From: Pseudomonas sp. R4-35-07
Lineage (GTDB): Bacteria > Pseudomonadota > Gammaproteobacteria > Pseudomonadales > Pseudomonadaceae
Direction: 5' to 3'
Length of the DNA: 64,000 nt
Assembly (NCBI RefSeq): GCF_003852235.1
Contig: NZ_CP027732.1
Location: 3,162,001-3,226,000, forward strand
Shown: piece after piece, positions 27,510-36,252 of the stretch
Layout: each line of letters opens with the position of its first letter
How positions within the stretch are numbered: the first letter of the stretch is position 1
Notes under the pieces: model-generated
The model's database searches: none
Told to the model about the DNA's origin: nothing
The model's input: the letters and a program-made list of their open reading frames with translations, nothing else
Program-made: the position numbers and the translations under genes

Positions 27510-27540
27510 GCGAATAATTATCAACAGATTTATTATTCGC
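27510..27540 (+). promoter_or_regulatory. palindrome, likely Fur operator, before the TonB receptor gene
   Basis: GCGAATAAT and ATTATTCGC form a perfect 9-bp inverted repeat with a 13-base spacer containing TATCAACAGATTT. AT-rich ATAATTATC-like content, and position 31 bases before the start of a siderophore receptor, fit Fur control. The match to the classical 19-bp Fur box is partial. Confidence 0.55.
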
Positions 27541-27570
27541 TAAGGATGGCGTTCAGGGAGAGCTACATTC

Positions 27571-29727
27571 ATGTCTGTGCGACACTATGGCGGCAAAGGG
27601 TTTTCACCGAGTTCGATAGCAATGGCTATCTGCCTGACCACCACCCAGGCGACCTTCGCGGCCGAGGCCGACGCCCCGCCCACTACCATTGAGCTCGGCG
27701 CTACCGAGGTATCGGGGCACCAGCTTGGCGAAACCACTGAAGGCAGTGAGTCGTACACCACCGGTTCGATGAAAACCGCAACCAAACTCCCCCTGACCCT
27801 GCGTGAAACCCCACAGGCCGTCACCGTGATTACCCGTCAGCGCATGGACGACCAGGCGATGACCAGCATCAATGATGTGGTCAACGCCACGCCAGGACTG
27901 TTCCTCAACTACTCCAGCGGCCCCGGCCGGCAGGGCTACACCGCGCGTGGTTTCAACGTCGACAACCTCATGTACGACGGCATTCCCAGTGGCTATGACG
28001 GCGTTAACGTCGGTGCCCAGCCGAACCTGGCGATGTTCGATCGCGTCGAGGTGGTTCGCGGTGCCACTGGCCTGGTGACCGGCGCCGGTAACCCCTCGGC
28101 GGCGATCAACCTGATTCGCAAGCGGCCCCTGGCCGAGCAGAAAGTCACCTTGACTGGCGCCGCCGGCAGTTGGGACGACTACCGTGGCGAACTCGACGCT
28201 TCCAGCCCGCTTAATGACAGCGGCACCTGGCGTGGCCGAGTGGTCACCTCTTATCGCGACGCCAACAGTTTCATCGACAAGGCCGAGCAGGATCACGGTT
28301 TGTTCTATGCCGTGACCGAAGCCGACCTGAGCGAAGACACCCGCTTGACCCTTGGCTACTCCAACCAGAAAGACAAGACCAACTACTTCTGGGGCTCGTC
28401 GATGATCGGCCTGGATGGCCATCACCTCGACCTGTCGCGTTCGTACAATCCCGGCACCGACTGGGAGAACAAAGACCAGGAGATCAACACCGTCTTCGTC
28501 GAACTGCGCCAGCAGCTGGCCAATGATTGGGCACTGCAGGTCAACGCCAACTACGCCGTACAAGACGCATTGTTCTCCGGTTCCTACCAGTCGCGCTGGA
28601 CCGACAACACCCTGGCCCGCACCGTGTACCAGTCCGCCGCCGATGAAAAGCAGGCCGGGTTCGACGCCTTTGCCAGCGGCCCGTTCCAGGCGTTCGGGCG
28701 CACCCATGAGCTGGTCGTGGGCGCCAGCAAGCGCATCTACGATCTGACCACCCGCAACTACAGCCCGTACGATCTGAATTGGCCGATCAACGCCGGCAAA
28801 CCGAACTTTACCCACACCAACAACCAGCGCGATGTCACCACTCAGGACGGTGTCTACGTCACCACCCGCTTGAGCCTGGCCGACCCGCTCAAGCTGATCC
28901 TCGGCGGGCGCCTGGACTGGTACGACTACGACAACCGCGATGGCGACGGCGACTATAAGGTCACCCGTAACCTCACCCGCTACGCGGGCCTGATCTACGA
29001 CCTGGACGACCAGCACTCGGTGTATGCCAGCTACAGCGACATCTTCACGCCGCAACGTGAAAAAAGCACCGGAGCCACCCCGCTCAAGCCCATCGTCGGC
29101 AAAAACTATGAAGTCGGCATCAAGGGCGAATACCTGGGCGGCGCGCTGAATGCGAGCGTGGCGCTGTTCCGTGTCGACCAGGAAAACCGCGCCGTGCAGA
29201 TCGTCGTGCCAAACTGCCCGCAGGCCTCCTGCTACCAGGCCTCGGGCGAGATTCGCAGCCAGGGTATCGACTTCGAACTGCAGGGCGCCTTGACCGAGAA
29301 CTGGCAGGTCGGCGGTGGCTACACCTATGCGCGCACCCACACCCTCAAGGACGACGCCAACCCGCAGAAGGTCAACAAGCAGTTCGACACCGACACCCCG
29401 GAGCACCTGTTCAAGGTCACCACCCGCTACAACTTCCAGGGCCCGCTGGAAAAACTCCGCGTGGGCGGCAACGTCTCCTGGCAGAGCCGCATGTACAACG
29501 ACATCCAGTTGGCGGACGGCAGCACCTATCGGCTCAAACAAGGCGGCTACGCTGTCACCGACCTGATGGCCGGCTACCGGGTCAACCAGCACCTGGACTT
29601 GCAGCTCAACGCCAACAATATCTTTGATCGTCACTACTACCAGTCCATTTCCAACGCGGTCACCTATGGCGGCGATTCCTACGGCAGCCCACGCAACATG
29701 ATGCTGACGGCCAAGTACAGCTTCTGA
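27571..29727 (+). CDS. TonB-dependent siderophore receptor
   Basis: An outer-membrane ferric-siderophore transporter of 718 aa. The signal peptide ends near TQATFA-AEA. The plug begins directly (LPLTLRETPQAVTVITRQRM, ATPGLFLNYSSGPGRQGYTARGF, VEVVRGATGLVTGAGNPSAAINLIRKRP), followed by a 22-strand barrel ending in an aromatic residue (KYSF). The extra N-terminal signalling domain of FpvA-type receptors is absent, so there is no surface signalling; no ECF sigma/anti-sigma pair is adjacent. GGGAGAG precedes the ATG. It resembles the FhuE/FpvB-like receptors that take up hydroxamate siderophores, but the ligand is not decidable. Confidence 0.93.
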   Translation: MSVRHYGGKGFSPSSIAMAICLTTTQATFAAEADAPPTTIELGATEVSGHQLGETTEGSESYTTGSMKTATKLPLTLRETPQAVTVITRQRMDDQAMTSINDVVNATPGLFLNYSSGPGRQGYTARGFNVDNLMYDGIPSGYDGVNVGAQPNLAMFDRVEVVRGATGLVTGAGNPSAAINLIRKRPLAEQKVTLTGAAGSWDDYRGELDASSPLNDSGTWRGRVVTSYRDANSFIDKAEQDHGLFYAVTEADLSEDTRLTLGYSNQKDKTNYFWGSSMIGLDGHHLDLSRSYNPGTDWENKDQEINTVFVELRQQLANDWALQVNANYAVQDALFSGSYQSRWTDNTLARTVYQSAADEKQAGFDAFASGPFQAFGRTHELVVGASKRIYDLTTRNYSPYDLNWPINAGKPNFTHTNNQRDVTTQDGVYVTTRLSLADPLKLILGGRLDWYDYDNRDGDGDYKVTRNLTRYAGLIYDLDDQHSVYASYSDIFTPQREKSTGATPLKPIVGKNYEVGIKGEYLGGALNASVALFRVDQENRAVQIVVPNCPQASCYQASGEIRSQGIDFELQGALTENWQVGGGYTYARTHTLKDDANPQKVNKQFDTDTPEHLFKVTTRYNFQGPLEKLRVGGNVSWQSRMYNDIQLADGSTYRLKQGGYAVTDLMAGYRVNQHLDLQLNANNIFDRHYYQSISNAVTYGGDSYGSPRNMMLTAKYSF

Positions 29728-29898
29728 TCGTCATCCGCGGCTGCCCGCTCGGGCGGCCGTGCTTAAAGTCCCCTCTCGACTGGCCGATAACCGTCTGTCG
29801 GATCTTGTCCGGCCCCCATCGCCACACCTGCTTTTCCTGCGGCCAGCGTGGCACGCCGCATGCTTGGTTCCTGGCCAAACCACATGGAGTACACGTGA

Positions 29899-31392
29899 AT
29901 GCTCAACCGCACACGCTTTATGGAGCACTACCGCAAGGCCGACCGCATCATGCTGGCGTTGATCTGGCTGATGTTCCTGTTCTCCTTGGGCCTGGCGTTC
30001 TGGCATGACACCTTCACCCAGGCGCTGATCGTCGGGGGCGGCACCGGCGTGGTGCTGACCGCGCTCTACCGCGCCATCGGCGGCACCCGCGTGATGCGTT
30101 GCGTGCTGGGTGCCGGCCTGATGGTGATGGCGGCCTTGCACATCAATCAGGCGCAGGGGGTGATCGAAGCGCACTTCGGTATTTTCGCGCTGCTGGCGGT
30201 GCTGACGTTCTACCGTGACTGGCTGCCGATCCTGGTGGCGGCGCTGACCATCGCCGTGCATCACCTGGTATTCCATGCCCTGCAGCATCAAGGCCTGCCC
30301 GTGTTTGTGATGGCGCATCACGGCGGCTGGACGATGATTTTCGTGCACGCGTTCTACGTGGTGATGGAAACGGTCGCCCTGCTCTACCTCGCCGTGCACA
30401 GCCACGCCGAGGCGGTCGAAAGCCAGGAAATGCTCGAAAAAATGCTCGCTGTCACCTCGCAATTCGAAGCCGAAACCGCCAAGGGTGAAGACAAAGTGCG
30501 TGTGTCCCTCGCCAAGCGCTTCGACCACTTCCTGCAGCAACTCACCCACCTGATCGACGGCGTCGCACGCGACTCCCATGGCCTCGGCCAACTCGGCCAG
30601 GAACTGGCCACGGCCAGCGGCACCCTGGAAAAAGGCGCGCGGCATCAACTAACGCAGATCAATGAGATGACCGGCTCGATGCAGCGCATGGAAGACGCCA
30701 TGGGCCATATCACCCTGCACGTCGAACAAGCGGTGGAACACGCCGGCCAGGCCAGCCAGCAGATTGTGCGCGGCCAGGAAAGCGTTGGCCGCGCCCGGCA
30801 TGAAATCACCCAACTGGCCTCGCGCATCAATGGCACGCAATCTACCGTACAGTCGTTGGCGGTGCAGGCCGAGCAAATCGGCTCGGTGCTGGAGGTGATC
30901 AGCAGCATCGCCAACCAGACCAACCTGCTCGCACTCAATGCCGCCATCGAAGCCGCCCGCGCCGGCGAGCAAGGCCGTGGCTTTGCAGTGGTCGCCGACG
31001 AAGTGCGCAGCCTGGCCCAACGCACCGCCCTCTCCACCCAGGAAATCAAGACCATCATCGAAGGCCTGCAGCAAGGCAGCCGCCAGGCCGTCGAAGCCAT
31101 GCACGACAGCCGCCAGGGCGTGGAGCGGTGCGTGGAAGACAGCCAGATGGCCGTCGACATGCTGCGCGCCGTGGGCGAAGACATCGCGCATATCGATCAA
31201 CTCAACGGCCGCATCGTCACCACCACCCGCGAGCAGACCTCGGCAAACCTGGAAATTGTCGAGCGCCTGCAATCGGTGCAGCACATCGCGCAAAACACCG
31301 CCGACGACGTGGAAACCCTGGCCCGCAGCAGCGAACGCCTGCCACCGATCGCCGTGCGCCTGGATGCGCTGGGGCGCAGGTTTCATCCGTGA
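29899..31392 (+). CDS. methyl-accepting chemotaxis protein with polytopic membrane sensor
   Basis: 497 aa. Instead of a periplasmic domain the first ~175 residues form about six hydrophobic helices ([88 protein letters not shown]). Histidines cluster in and near them ([20 protein letters not shown]). The signalling domain has a normal tip ([20 protein letters not shown]). No HAMP is obvious. GGAG lies nine bases before the ATG. Candidate for metal, heme or redox/energy sensing within the membrane; the siderophore receptor upstream makes an iron link attractive but unproven. Confidence 0.9.
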   Translation: MLNRTRFMEHYRKADRIMLALIWLMFLFSLGLAFWHDTFTQALIVGGGTGVVLTALYRAIGGTRVMRCVLGAGLMVMAALHINQAQGVIEAHFGIFALLAVLTFYRDWLPILVAALTIAVHHLVFHALQHQGLPVFVMAHHGGWTMIFVHAFYVVMETVALLYLAVHSHAEAVESQEMLEKMLAVTSQFEAETAKGEDKVRVSLAKRFDHFLQQLTHLIDGVARDSHGLGQLGQELATASGTLEKGARHQLTQINEMTGSMQRMEDAMGHITLHVEQAVEHAGQASQQIVRGQESVGRARHEITQLASRINGTQSTVQSLAVQAEQIGSVLEVISSIANQTNLLALNAAIEAARAGEQGRGFAVVADEVRSLAQRTALSTQEIKTIIEGLQQGSRQAVEAMHDSRQGVERCVEDSQMAVDMLRAVGEDIAHIDQLNGRIVTTTREQTSANLEIVERLQSVQHIAQNTADDVETLARSSERLPPIAVRLDALGRRFHP

Positions 31393-31402
31393 TTCATGCC
31401 AT

Positions 31403-31646
31403 CGGCTCAGCAGCCGAAGCCTCTCTAACTGCAGCCCCGCGCTCCAATGTGGGAGGGGGCTTGCCTAATGCCAGTCAGTTAAGCAAAAGGTGCTCACTGT
31501 AGGAGCGAGCTTGCTCGCGAAAAACGCTCAGACAACGCGTTCATTCTGCATAAACGCGGGGGCGCTGAGTTCTTCGCGAGCAAGCTCGCTCCTACAAAAA
31601 GCCTTAACTGACTGGCATTAGGGCTTGCCCCGATGGCGGTCTGAAA
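31403..31646. repeat. REP with conserved leader, split by an inserted 159-bp element
   Basis: The leader and REP (31403-31463) repeat those at 10076. The REP continues at 31623 with GCTTGCCCCGATGGCGG. Removing the insert and one copy of GCTTG restores a normal REP of the GGGGGCTTGCCCC family. No gene lies between 31393 and 31796. Confidence 0.8.
31464..31622. mobile_element. MITE-like element with 20-bp terminal inverted repeats carrying a REPIN
   Basis: 159 bp. Left end CCTAATGCCAGTCAGTTAAG and right end are perfect inverted copies (20 bp). Inside lies a REPIN of the GCGAGCTTGCTCGC family (31498-31596). The flanks carry a 5-base direct repeat GCTTG, consistent with target duplication. No coding capacity. 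A second copy is at 48002. Confidence 0.8.
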
Positions 31647-31796
31647 CTAGCGAACAACTGTACCTGTAACACTGCAAGTCATCGCCTCCCGCTCGCGCAC
31701 TACGAAACTCCTGCACTTTCCCCCGGTCGATGCTTTCAAGAGGCCGACAGTGCCTCGGGTGCTTTGTGTGTGTAGTGAATGCCTGCGGAGACGGCC

Positions 31797-32036
31797 ATGA
31801 AAGAAGCCATTAGCGATTTGCCCGGCCCTATAAAACGACAGGCTGACCGAATTTTGCGTGAGATCGAACTGGCAGGGTCGATGATCCTGGCTGTCAAAAG
31901 CGGTGCCAAAGCCCAGGGGTTTGTGCTGGGCATCACCTGCTGTGAAGGGCTGACGTCGGAGCGCTGCGAGCAGCTGGCAAGCCATTTCGACAGCGTGGTA
32001 GAACAGAGGCTGAGGGCCCTGACATTGGGCCTGTAG
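31797..32036 (+). CDS. hypothetical small protein
   Basis: 79 aa from ATG 31797 with GGAG six bases upstream. Sequence MKEAISDLPGPIKRQADRIL.. then a central hydrophobic stretch (GSMILAVKSGAKAQGFVLGITCC) and a helical C-terminus. No recognised domain. Codon use fits the chromosome and the ribosome site is good, so I regard it as real. It stands alone after the repeat region and before the histidine kinase. Confidence 0.6.
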   Translation: MKEAISDLPGPIKRQADRILREIELAGSMILAVKSGAKAQGFVLGITCCEGLTSERCEQLASHFDSVVEQRLRALTLGL

Positions 32037-32196
32037 GGTCAGGCGCATGACCGCTGTGCGCGCGTAGATTGGATCCATGGCAGCCCCGGCACCGGCCGCG
32101 CTTTAAAAGCGGCGAACAACCTCCTACACTGCCGGGAATTTCCCTTCATCTGCGCAGCCTCGCTCTTCTGCCCGACTCGCATCAGGATTTACAGAC

Positions 32197-33342
32197 ATGC
32201 GCCTGCCCGATTTCATCCTGGAAAACCTTGAGCCGATCCTGCAGGCCTGGGAAGATTTCGCCAGAACCATCGAGACACCGGGCGAGGAACTCGACAGTGT
32301 CGGGCTGCGCGACCATGCCGAGCAGATGTTGCGGGCCATCGTCAGCGACCTGCGAACCAAGCAGACCCGTCAGGAACAAATAGCCAAGGCTCAGGGCCAG
32401 GCGCCGGCGGACGACCAGGAAACCGCGGCGGAAACCCATGCCATGACGCGGCTGATGGCGGGTTTCACCATCGATCAGATGGTCTCGGAATACCGCGCGC
32501 TGCGCACCAGCGTGGTCAGCCAGTGGATGCGCCAGATCAAGGACGGCACCCCGATCAATGTCGACGACATGACCCGCTTCCACGAAGCCATCGATCAGGC
32601 CCTGGCCGAATCCATCGCCAGCTATTCACGCGCGGTCGAGGCGTCACGCAACATGTTCCTGGGCATCCTTGGCCACGACTTGCGCACCCCGCTCGGCGCG
32701 ATCCTGCTGGGGTCCGACGTGCTACGCCGTTCACAGGACGCCGGCGCCCGCGCGACCAAAATCGCCAACCAGATCTACACCAGTGTACGCCGCGCGAGCC
32801 AGATCGTCGGCGACCTGCTCGACCTGACCCGCTGCCAGATGGGGCCGGGCATCCCGGTCAAAACGGCCGATATCGACCTTTCACCGCTGTGCCAACGCGT
32901 CATAGAAGAAATCCGCACCTTTCATCCTGAAGCTATCGTGATGTTCGACGCCAAAACGCCGGTTGCTGGGCAATTCGACGGCCCGCGCATGGAGCAGGTC
33001 TTCTCGAACATCGTCAGCAACGCGGTGCAGCATGGGGACACCACCCGGCCGATCCAAGTCGAGCTGGGCATACGCGAGGGCTTCGCGGTCTTCACCGTGC
33101 ACAACAGCGGTGAAGCGATCCCCGAGGACGTCCTCCCGTTCATCTTCAACCCCATGGGCCGCTTCTCCCAGCGTACCGCGATCAATCACGGCCCCACGGA
33201 GGGTTTGGGTTTGGGCCTGTTCATTGCCTCGGAAATCGTGGCGTCTCATGGTGGGGCGATTGAGGTGAGTTCTGATACGGAACAGGGGACGGTGTTTAGT
33301 GTAAGAGTGCCGCTCGATAAACCAGAGAACAGCGTTGCCTGA
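32197..33342 (+). CDS. sensor histidine kinase with RsbRD-like N-terminal domain
   Basis: 381 aa, soluble: no membrane segments. Residues ~1-145 look like the RsbRD N-terminal domain (LRDHAEQMLRAIVSDL, VSEYRALRTSVVSQW). The H-box is FLGILGHDLRTPLGAIL (phosphorylated His about residue 160), the N-box VFSNIVSNAVQHG, the G1 box in the Asn form (FTVHNSGEAIPEDVLPFIF) and the G2 box GLGLGLFIASEI. No response regulator is adjacent, so it is an orphan kinase; input is probably cytoplasmic. AGGA lies about nine bases before the ATG. Confidence 0.9.
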   Translation: MRLPDFILENLEPILQAWEDFARTIETPGEELDSVGLRDHAEQMLRAIVSDLRTKQTRQEQIAKAQGQAPADDQETAAETHAMTRLMAGFTIDQMVSEYRALRTSVVSQWMRQIKDGTPINVDDMTRFHEAIDQALAESIASYSRAVEASRNMFLGILGHDLRTPLGAILLGSDVLRRSQDAGARATKIANQIYTSVRRASQIVGDLLDLTRCQMGPGIPVKTADIDLSPLCQRVIEEIRTFHPEAIVMFDAKTPVAGQFDGPRMEQVFSNIVSNAVQHGDTTRPIQVELGIREGFAVFTVHNSGEAIPEDVLPFIFNPMGRFSQRTAINHGPTEGLGLGLFIASEIVASHGGAIEVSSDTEQGTVFSVRVPLDKPENSVA

Positions 33343-33382
33343 GAAACGAGCGGCGCCCCGATTCGCGAGGGGTGTAACCACT

Positions 33383-33613
33383 ATGGAATACGACGAAAAG
33401 ATGATAGAGGAAGCCGTGCTGGCCCTGCTGACAGTCTTCAGCACCGATGACGGAAACTCATGGAAGGGGCACGATTTTCAGGTCATGAACCGATTACATG
33501 AACAGGGTTTTATCGATAACCCGGTAAACAAGAACAAATCGGTCTGGTTGACGCCACAAGGGCTGGAGCGCGGTCGGGAACTGGCTGATCGGCTGTTTGG
33601 GACGAGGGCTTAG
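33383..33613 (+). CDS. DUF6429-like small protein
   Basis: 76 aa from ATG 33383 with GAGGGG ten bases upstream; a longer reading from 33335 would overlap the kinase end. Sequence MEYDEKMIEEAVLALLTVF, then NSWKGHDFQVMNRLHEQGFI and KSVWLTPQGLERGRELADRLF, resembles a small winged-helix-like fold and the DUF6429 family. Function not established. It may be co-transcribed with the kinase. Confidence 0.7.
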   Translation: MEYDEKMIEEAVLALLTVFSTDDGNSWKGHDFQVMNRLHEQGFIDNPVNKNKSVWLTPQGLERGRELADRLFGTRA

Positions 33614-33718
33614 GTCAGGACAACCTGTACCTTAGTCGACATAACGCAGCCGTGATTGCCGCACCGCCCCCACTCCCCTTATTCTCGACGCTCCCGTCCG
33701 ACCGAATCCGGAGCCGCC

Positions 33719-34339
33719 ATGGACCTCGCCGCCCTCGCCCTTTTCCTGCCCGCCTGCTTCGCCCTGAACATGGCGCCCGGCCCCAACAACCTGCTGTCGG
33801 TGAGCAACGCCACCCGCTACGGCTACCGCACCTCCTGCCTCGCCGGTCTCGGCCGTTTGCTGGCCTTCGCCGGCATGATCGCCCTCGCCTCCGCCGGGTT
33901 GGCGGTGGTGCTGCAAACCTCGGAGTTGTTGTTCTACGGGATCAAGCTGCTTGGTGCGGCGTATCTGTTTTACCTGGCCTATCAGCTGTGGCGCGCAGAC
34001 CCGCACACGGAGGCGCAAACCGCCACGAACAACGTGGGCTTATGGGCCTTGGCGCGTCAGGAGTTTCTGGTAGCGGCGGGTAACCCGAAAGCCATCCTGA
34101 TCTTTACCGCCTTCCTCCCACAGTTCGTGGTGCCCGGCCAGCCCGTCACTGCGCAATTCGCCCTGCTGGGCGCGATGTTCCTGGCGCTGGAATGGATCGC
34201 CATCAGCGTCTACGCCTATATGGGCCTGCATATGCGCCGCTGGTTTGCCGAGCCGAGGGGTAAGCGGATCTTCAATCGGTGCTGCGCGGGGTTGTTGTCG
34301 GCGGCCGCAACGGTGTTGTTGACGGCACGCCGAGCGTAA
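33719..34339 (+). CDS. LysE/RhtB-family amino-acid exporter
   Basis: 206 aa, ATG 33719 with GGAG six bases before. About six hydrophobic helices; the family signature is seen in LNMAPGPNNLLSVSNATRYGYRTSCLAG and in the FLVAAGNPKAILIFTAFLPQFV segment. It exports amino acids or homoserine-lactone-like compounds; substrate not predictable. Its last 17 codons (CAGLLSAAATVLLTARRA) recur as a relic at 35744-35797. Confidence 0.92.
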   Translation: MDLAALALFLPACFALNMAPGPNNLLSVSNATRYGYRTSCLAGLGRLLAFAGMIALASAGLAVVLQTSELLFYGIKLLGAAYLFYLAYQLWRADPHTEAQTATNNVGLWALARQEFLVAAGNPKAILIFTAFLPQFVVPGQPVTAQFALLGAMFLALEWIAISVYAYMGLHMRRWFAEPRGKRIFNRCCAGLLSAAATVLLTARRA

Positions 34340-34375
34340 CTCCCGCGCCGGCCTGTGGAAGCAGTGCAGGCGCCC

Positions 34376-35590
34376 TTACTCCTTGGTCAAATCAACCAAC
34401 GGCGTCTGCCGCACCTCAGTCTCGCGCCCGGCCTGAATCTCGCTGACCTGCTGCAAGGCCTTGTCCACAGCCGCCTTATCCGCCAACAAGCTGTAGCTGA
34501 TGCGGAACTGCTTGTGTTCCTTGGGCCCAATGGTGGGTACCAGGTTCAGTGGCCGCTGATAACGGCGGTTGTAGGAAAAACTCGTCCCCGGCTCCAGCCC
34601 CGTGACATAGCCCTGCCCTTGAGTATCGGTGTTCTTCCACAGGGAAAACACCGGCAGCGTCTGCGTATTGAAACCTACCGACACGCCCAGGCTGCCAGCT
34701 TTGTTATGCAACACGGTCAAGGTATCGCCCTTGGCATCGGCATAGGGCACCACGTTGTAAACCGTTTCGTCGTAGTCCTTGGTGGGTGCGCGGTAGGTTT
34801 GCCAATCGGCCAATTCGCCCTTGGCCTTGTCGTTGAACGGCGACACCTGCTTCACCGGTGCGGCGAAACGCGCGCCCTGCTCCAGGAACGGGGTGCTGAA
34901 GTTACTGTGATACAGCGCCTGGTATTCCTTCGGATAGTCGCCGTTGTTGGTCAGGGTGTCGTTGAGAGCAAACACTACACTGCCGGGCTCGGTGACCAGT
35001 TCGGTCGCCACGGAAAAATCGACCTTCTTGAAGGCCTGCTCTTTCAGTTCGCCGCGCAGGGTGATGGCGTACGGCGGCTTTTCATTGATGTGCAGGGTGA
35101 CTTTGTTCGCAGGAATATTCGCGGCCCTGCCATGCAGCGTCAGCAATTCACCGTTGTCGATGCCAGGGTGACCGACCCATTCATAGCCGCAACGGGTGAC
35201 CAGCTCATTGAAACCTTCCAACCAGCCCAGCCCGCCGCGACCATTGAGCTCGATGAAGGCAGGATTGACCACTTCCTTGACCGGCGAATCCCACCCCATG
35301 CGCACATCGCCGACCGAAGCCTGCAACACGTTCATACCGCGAGTCGGCACCACCGAGAGCTTCATCGTGCCGTTATCGATATCGACAATGCTCACCCCCT
35401 CCTGCCGACCGCCGTGCAAAGTGCGCAGGGTAACGCTGAAGGGTTTGTCGGTTTGCACGCCGAGTTGCTGGCTGGTGACCTGCCAATTCTGCGCGGCTTT
35501 GTCGGTGTCGAGAAGCACGTAGTCCCAGGCCATGGCGTGGGAGGCGGCGGAGAGTGCGGTGAGGGCGACAGCGAATTTTAGGGGGATCAT
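34376..35590 (-). CDS. secreted aldose-1-epimerase-like protein (DUF4432)
   Basis: 404 aa from the ATG at 35590. This start gives a Sec signal (MIPLKFAVALTALSAASHAMA, cleavage about residue 21); the 90 in-frame codons upstream cover the relic and repeat region and are unlikely to be translated. The body has the galactose-mutarotase/DUF4432 pattern: VSIVDIDNGTMKLSVVPTRGMNVLQA, RCGYEWVGHPG, LYHSNFSTPFLEQGARF, VTGLEPGTSFSYNRRYQR. Periplasmic location is unusual for this family. It is convergent with the LysE gene and has no sugar genes beside it. Confidence 0.88.
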   Translation of the reverse strand: MIPLKFAVALTALSAASHAMAWDYVLLDTDKAAQNWQVTSQQLGVQTDKPFSVTLRTLHGGRQEGVSIVDIDNGTMKLSVVPTRGMNVLQASVGDVRMGWDSPVKEVVNPAFIELNGRGGLGWLEGFNELVTRCGYEWVGHPGIDNGELLTLHGRAANIPANKVTLHINEKPPYAITLRGELKEQAFKKVDFSVATELVTEPGSVVFALNDTLTNNGDYPKEYQALYHSNFSTPFLEQGARFAAPVKQVSPFNDKAKGELADWQTYRAPTKDYDETVYNVVPYADAKGDTLTVLHNKAGSLGVSVGFNTQTLPVFSLWKNTDTQGQGYVTGLEPGTSFSYNRRYQRPLNLVPTIGPKEHKQFRISYSLLADKAAVDKALQQVSEIQAGRETEVRQTPLVDLTKE

Positions 35591-35710
35591 GACGGTTGCC
35601 TTTCTTGGAGTTGTGGCAGTTTTATAGACTCGATTAAACGTTTCAGCAAGCGTAAAAGGCGGTATTACGTGGGCAAGTGCTGAAAAGGAGTTTAGGGAAG
35701 TCGGAAGATG

Positions 35711-35730
35711 GAAAATCGGAGTCAGACCAC
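35711..35730. repeat. solo copy of the IS outer-end motif
   Basis: GAAAATCGGAGTCAGACC here differs by one base from the sequence just outside and at the left end of the IS at 37055. The IS end may itself incorporate a dispersed REP-like GGGGTCAGACCCC motif. The gap 35591-35949 otherwise holds only the LysE relic. Confidence 0.5.
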
Positions 35731-35743
35731 CATTTTTTAAATG

Positions 35744-35797
35744 TGCGGGGTTGTTGTAGGCGGCGGCGACGGTGTTGTTGACTGCGCGTAGGGCTTG
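35744..35797 (+). pseudogene. relic of a LysE-family gene 3' end
   Basis: Read in frame it gives C-A-G-L-L-stop-A-A-A-T-V-L-L-T-A-R-R-A-stop, matching the last residues of the LysE protein at 33719 apart from one internal TAG. Several third codon positions differ (ACG/ACT, GCA/GCG, CGA/AGG, GCG/GCT), so this is a diverged paralogue rather than a recent copy. Nothing of the rest of the gene is recognisable upstream. Confidence 0.7.
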
Positions 35798-35949
35798 AAC
35801 GGTGATTGGACTTGAGCGACCCGTGTTGGTTACAACCTTGACGTTGATCCTCCAATGCAAGGGCGCTTATAGTCCTCCAGTCGCCATGGAGCGACCGGGT
35901 TTGGCGACCTGACTATCGGTAAATCACTGTATTTATCGGAGCTTTAAAC

Positions 35950-36252
35950 ATGGAAAGATATATCCCCCTTACCGGAATCGATCTGGTTCCTGCGTCCCTT
36001 CTCATTGATTCAGAAGCACCGCTCGACGTGCTGCAAGCGATGGCTGACTATCGTATTCGCACCGTCACTCAAGTGCTGGAAAACATCGCCTTTCGGGGTG
36101 AGGTGGACGCTGATTGCGTGGTGCTTTCGGACTTTGCGCAGCTGCTGGCGATACCGTTGCGTGATGGGTGTGATTTGATGGAGGTAATTGGGCGGCGGTT
36201 GCGGGAGCAGGTTTCGGAGGTGGAAGCGGGTTCTGTTGCTACGCCGGGATAA
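35950..36252 (+). CDS. hypothetical protein, 100 aa
   Basis: Sequence MERYIPLTGIDLVPASLLID, then LDVLQAMADYRIRTVTQVLENIA and CVVLSDFAQLLAIPLRDGCDLMEVIGRRLREQ. Predominantly helical, acidic, no signal or membrane segment. It resembles the many small pseudomonad-specific proteins of unknown role. GGAG (35938-35941) lies eight bases before the ATG. Codon use is compatible with the chromosome. Confidence 0.6.
   Translation: MERYIPLTGIDLVPASLLIDSEAPLDVLQAMADYRIRTVTQVLENIAFRGEVDADCVVLSDFAQLLAIPLRDGCDLMEVIGRRLREQVSEVEAGSVATPG

Noticed and set aside
27604..29634. 676-codon minus-strand frame opposite the TonB receptor
   Set aside because: Antisense shadow; the plus strand shows all receptor motifs and a signal peptide.
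31498..31596. Repeat pairs as a possible CRISPR array
   Set aside because: Inverted rather than direct repeats, a single spacer of variable sequence per pair, no cas genes: these are REPINs.
31647..32078. 143-codon minus-strand frame across the small-protein gene
   Set aside because: No ribosome site or recognisable motif; the plus-strand 79-aa gene has a good GGAG site.
34340..34375. Terminator between the convergent LysE and epimerase genes
   Set aside because: Only an imperfect GC-rich pairing is visible; not strong enough to annotate.
35591..35860. 90-codon N-terminal extension of the aldose-epimerase-like protein
   Set aside because: It would cover the relic region and place the signal peptide inside the protein.
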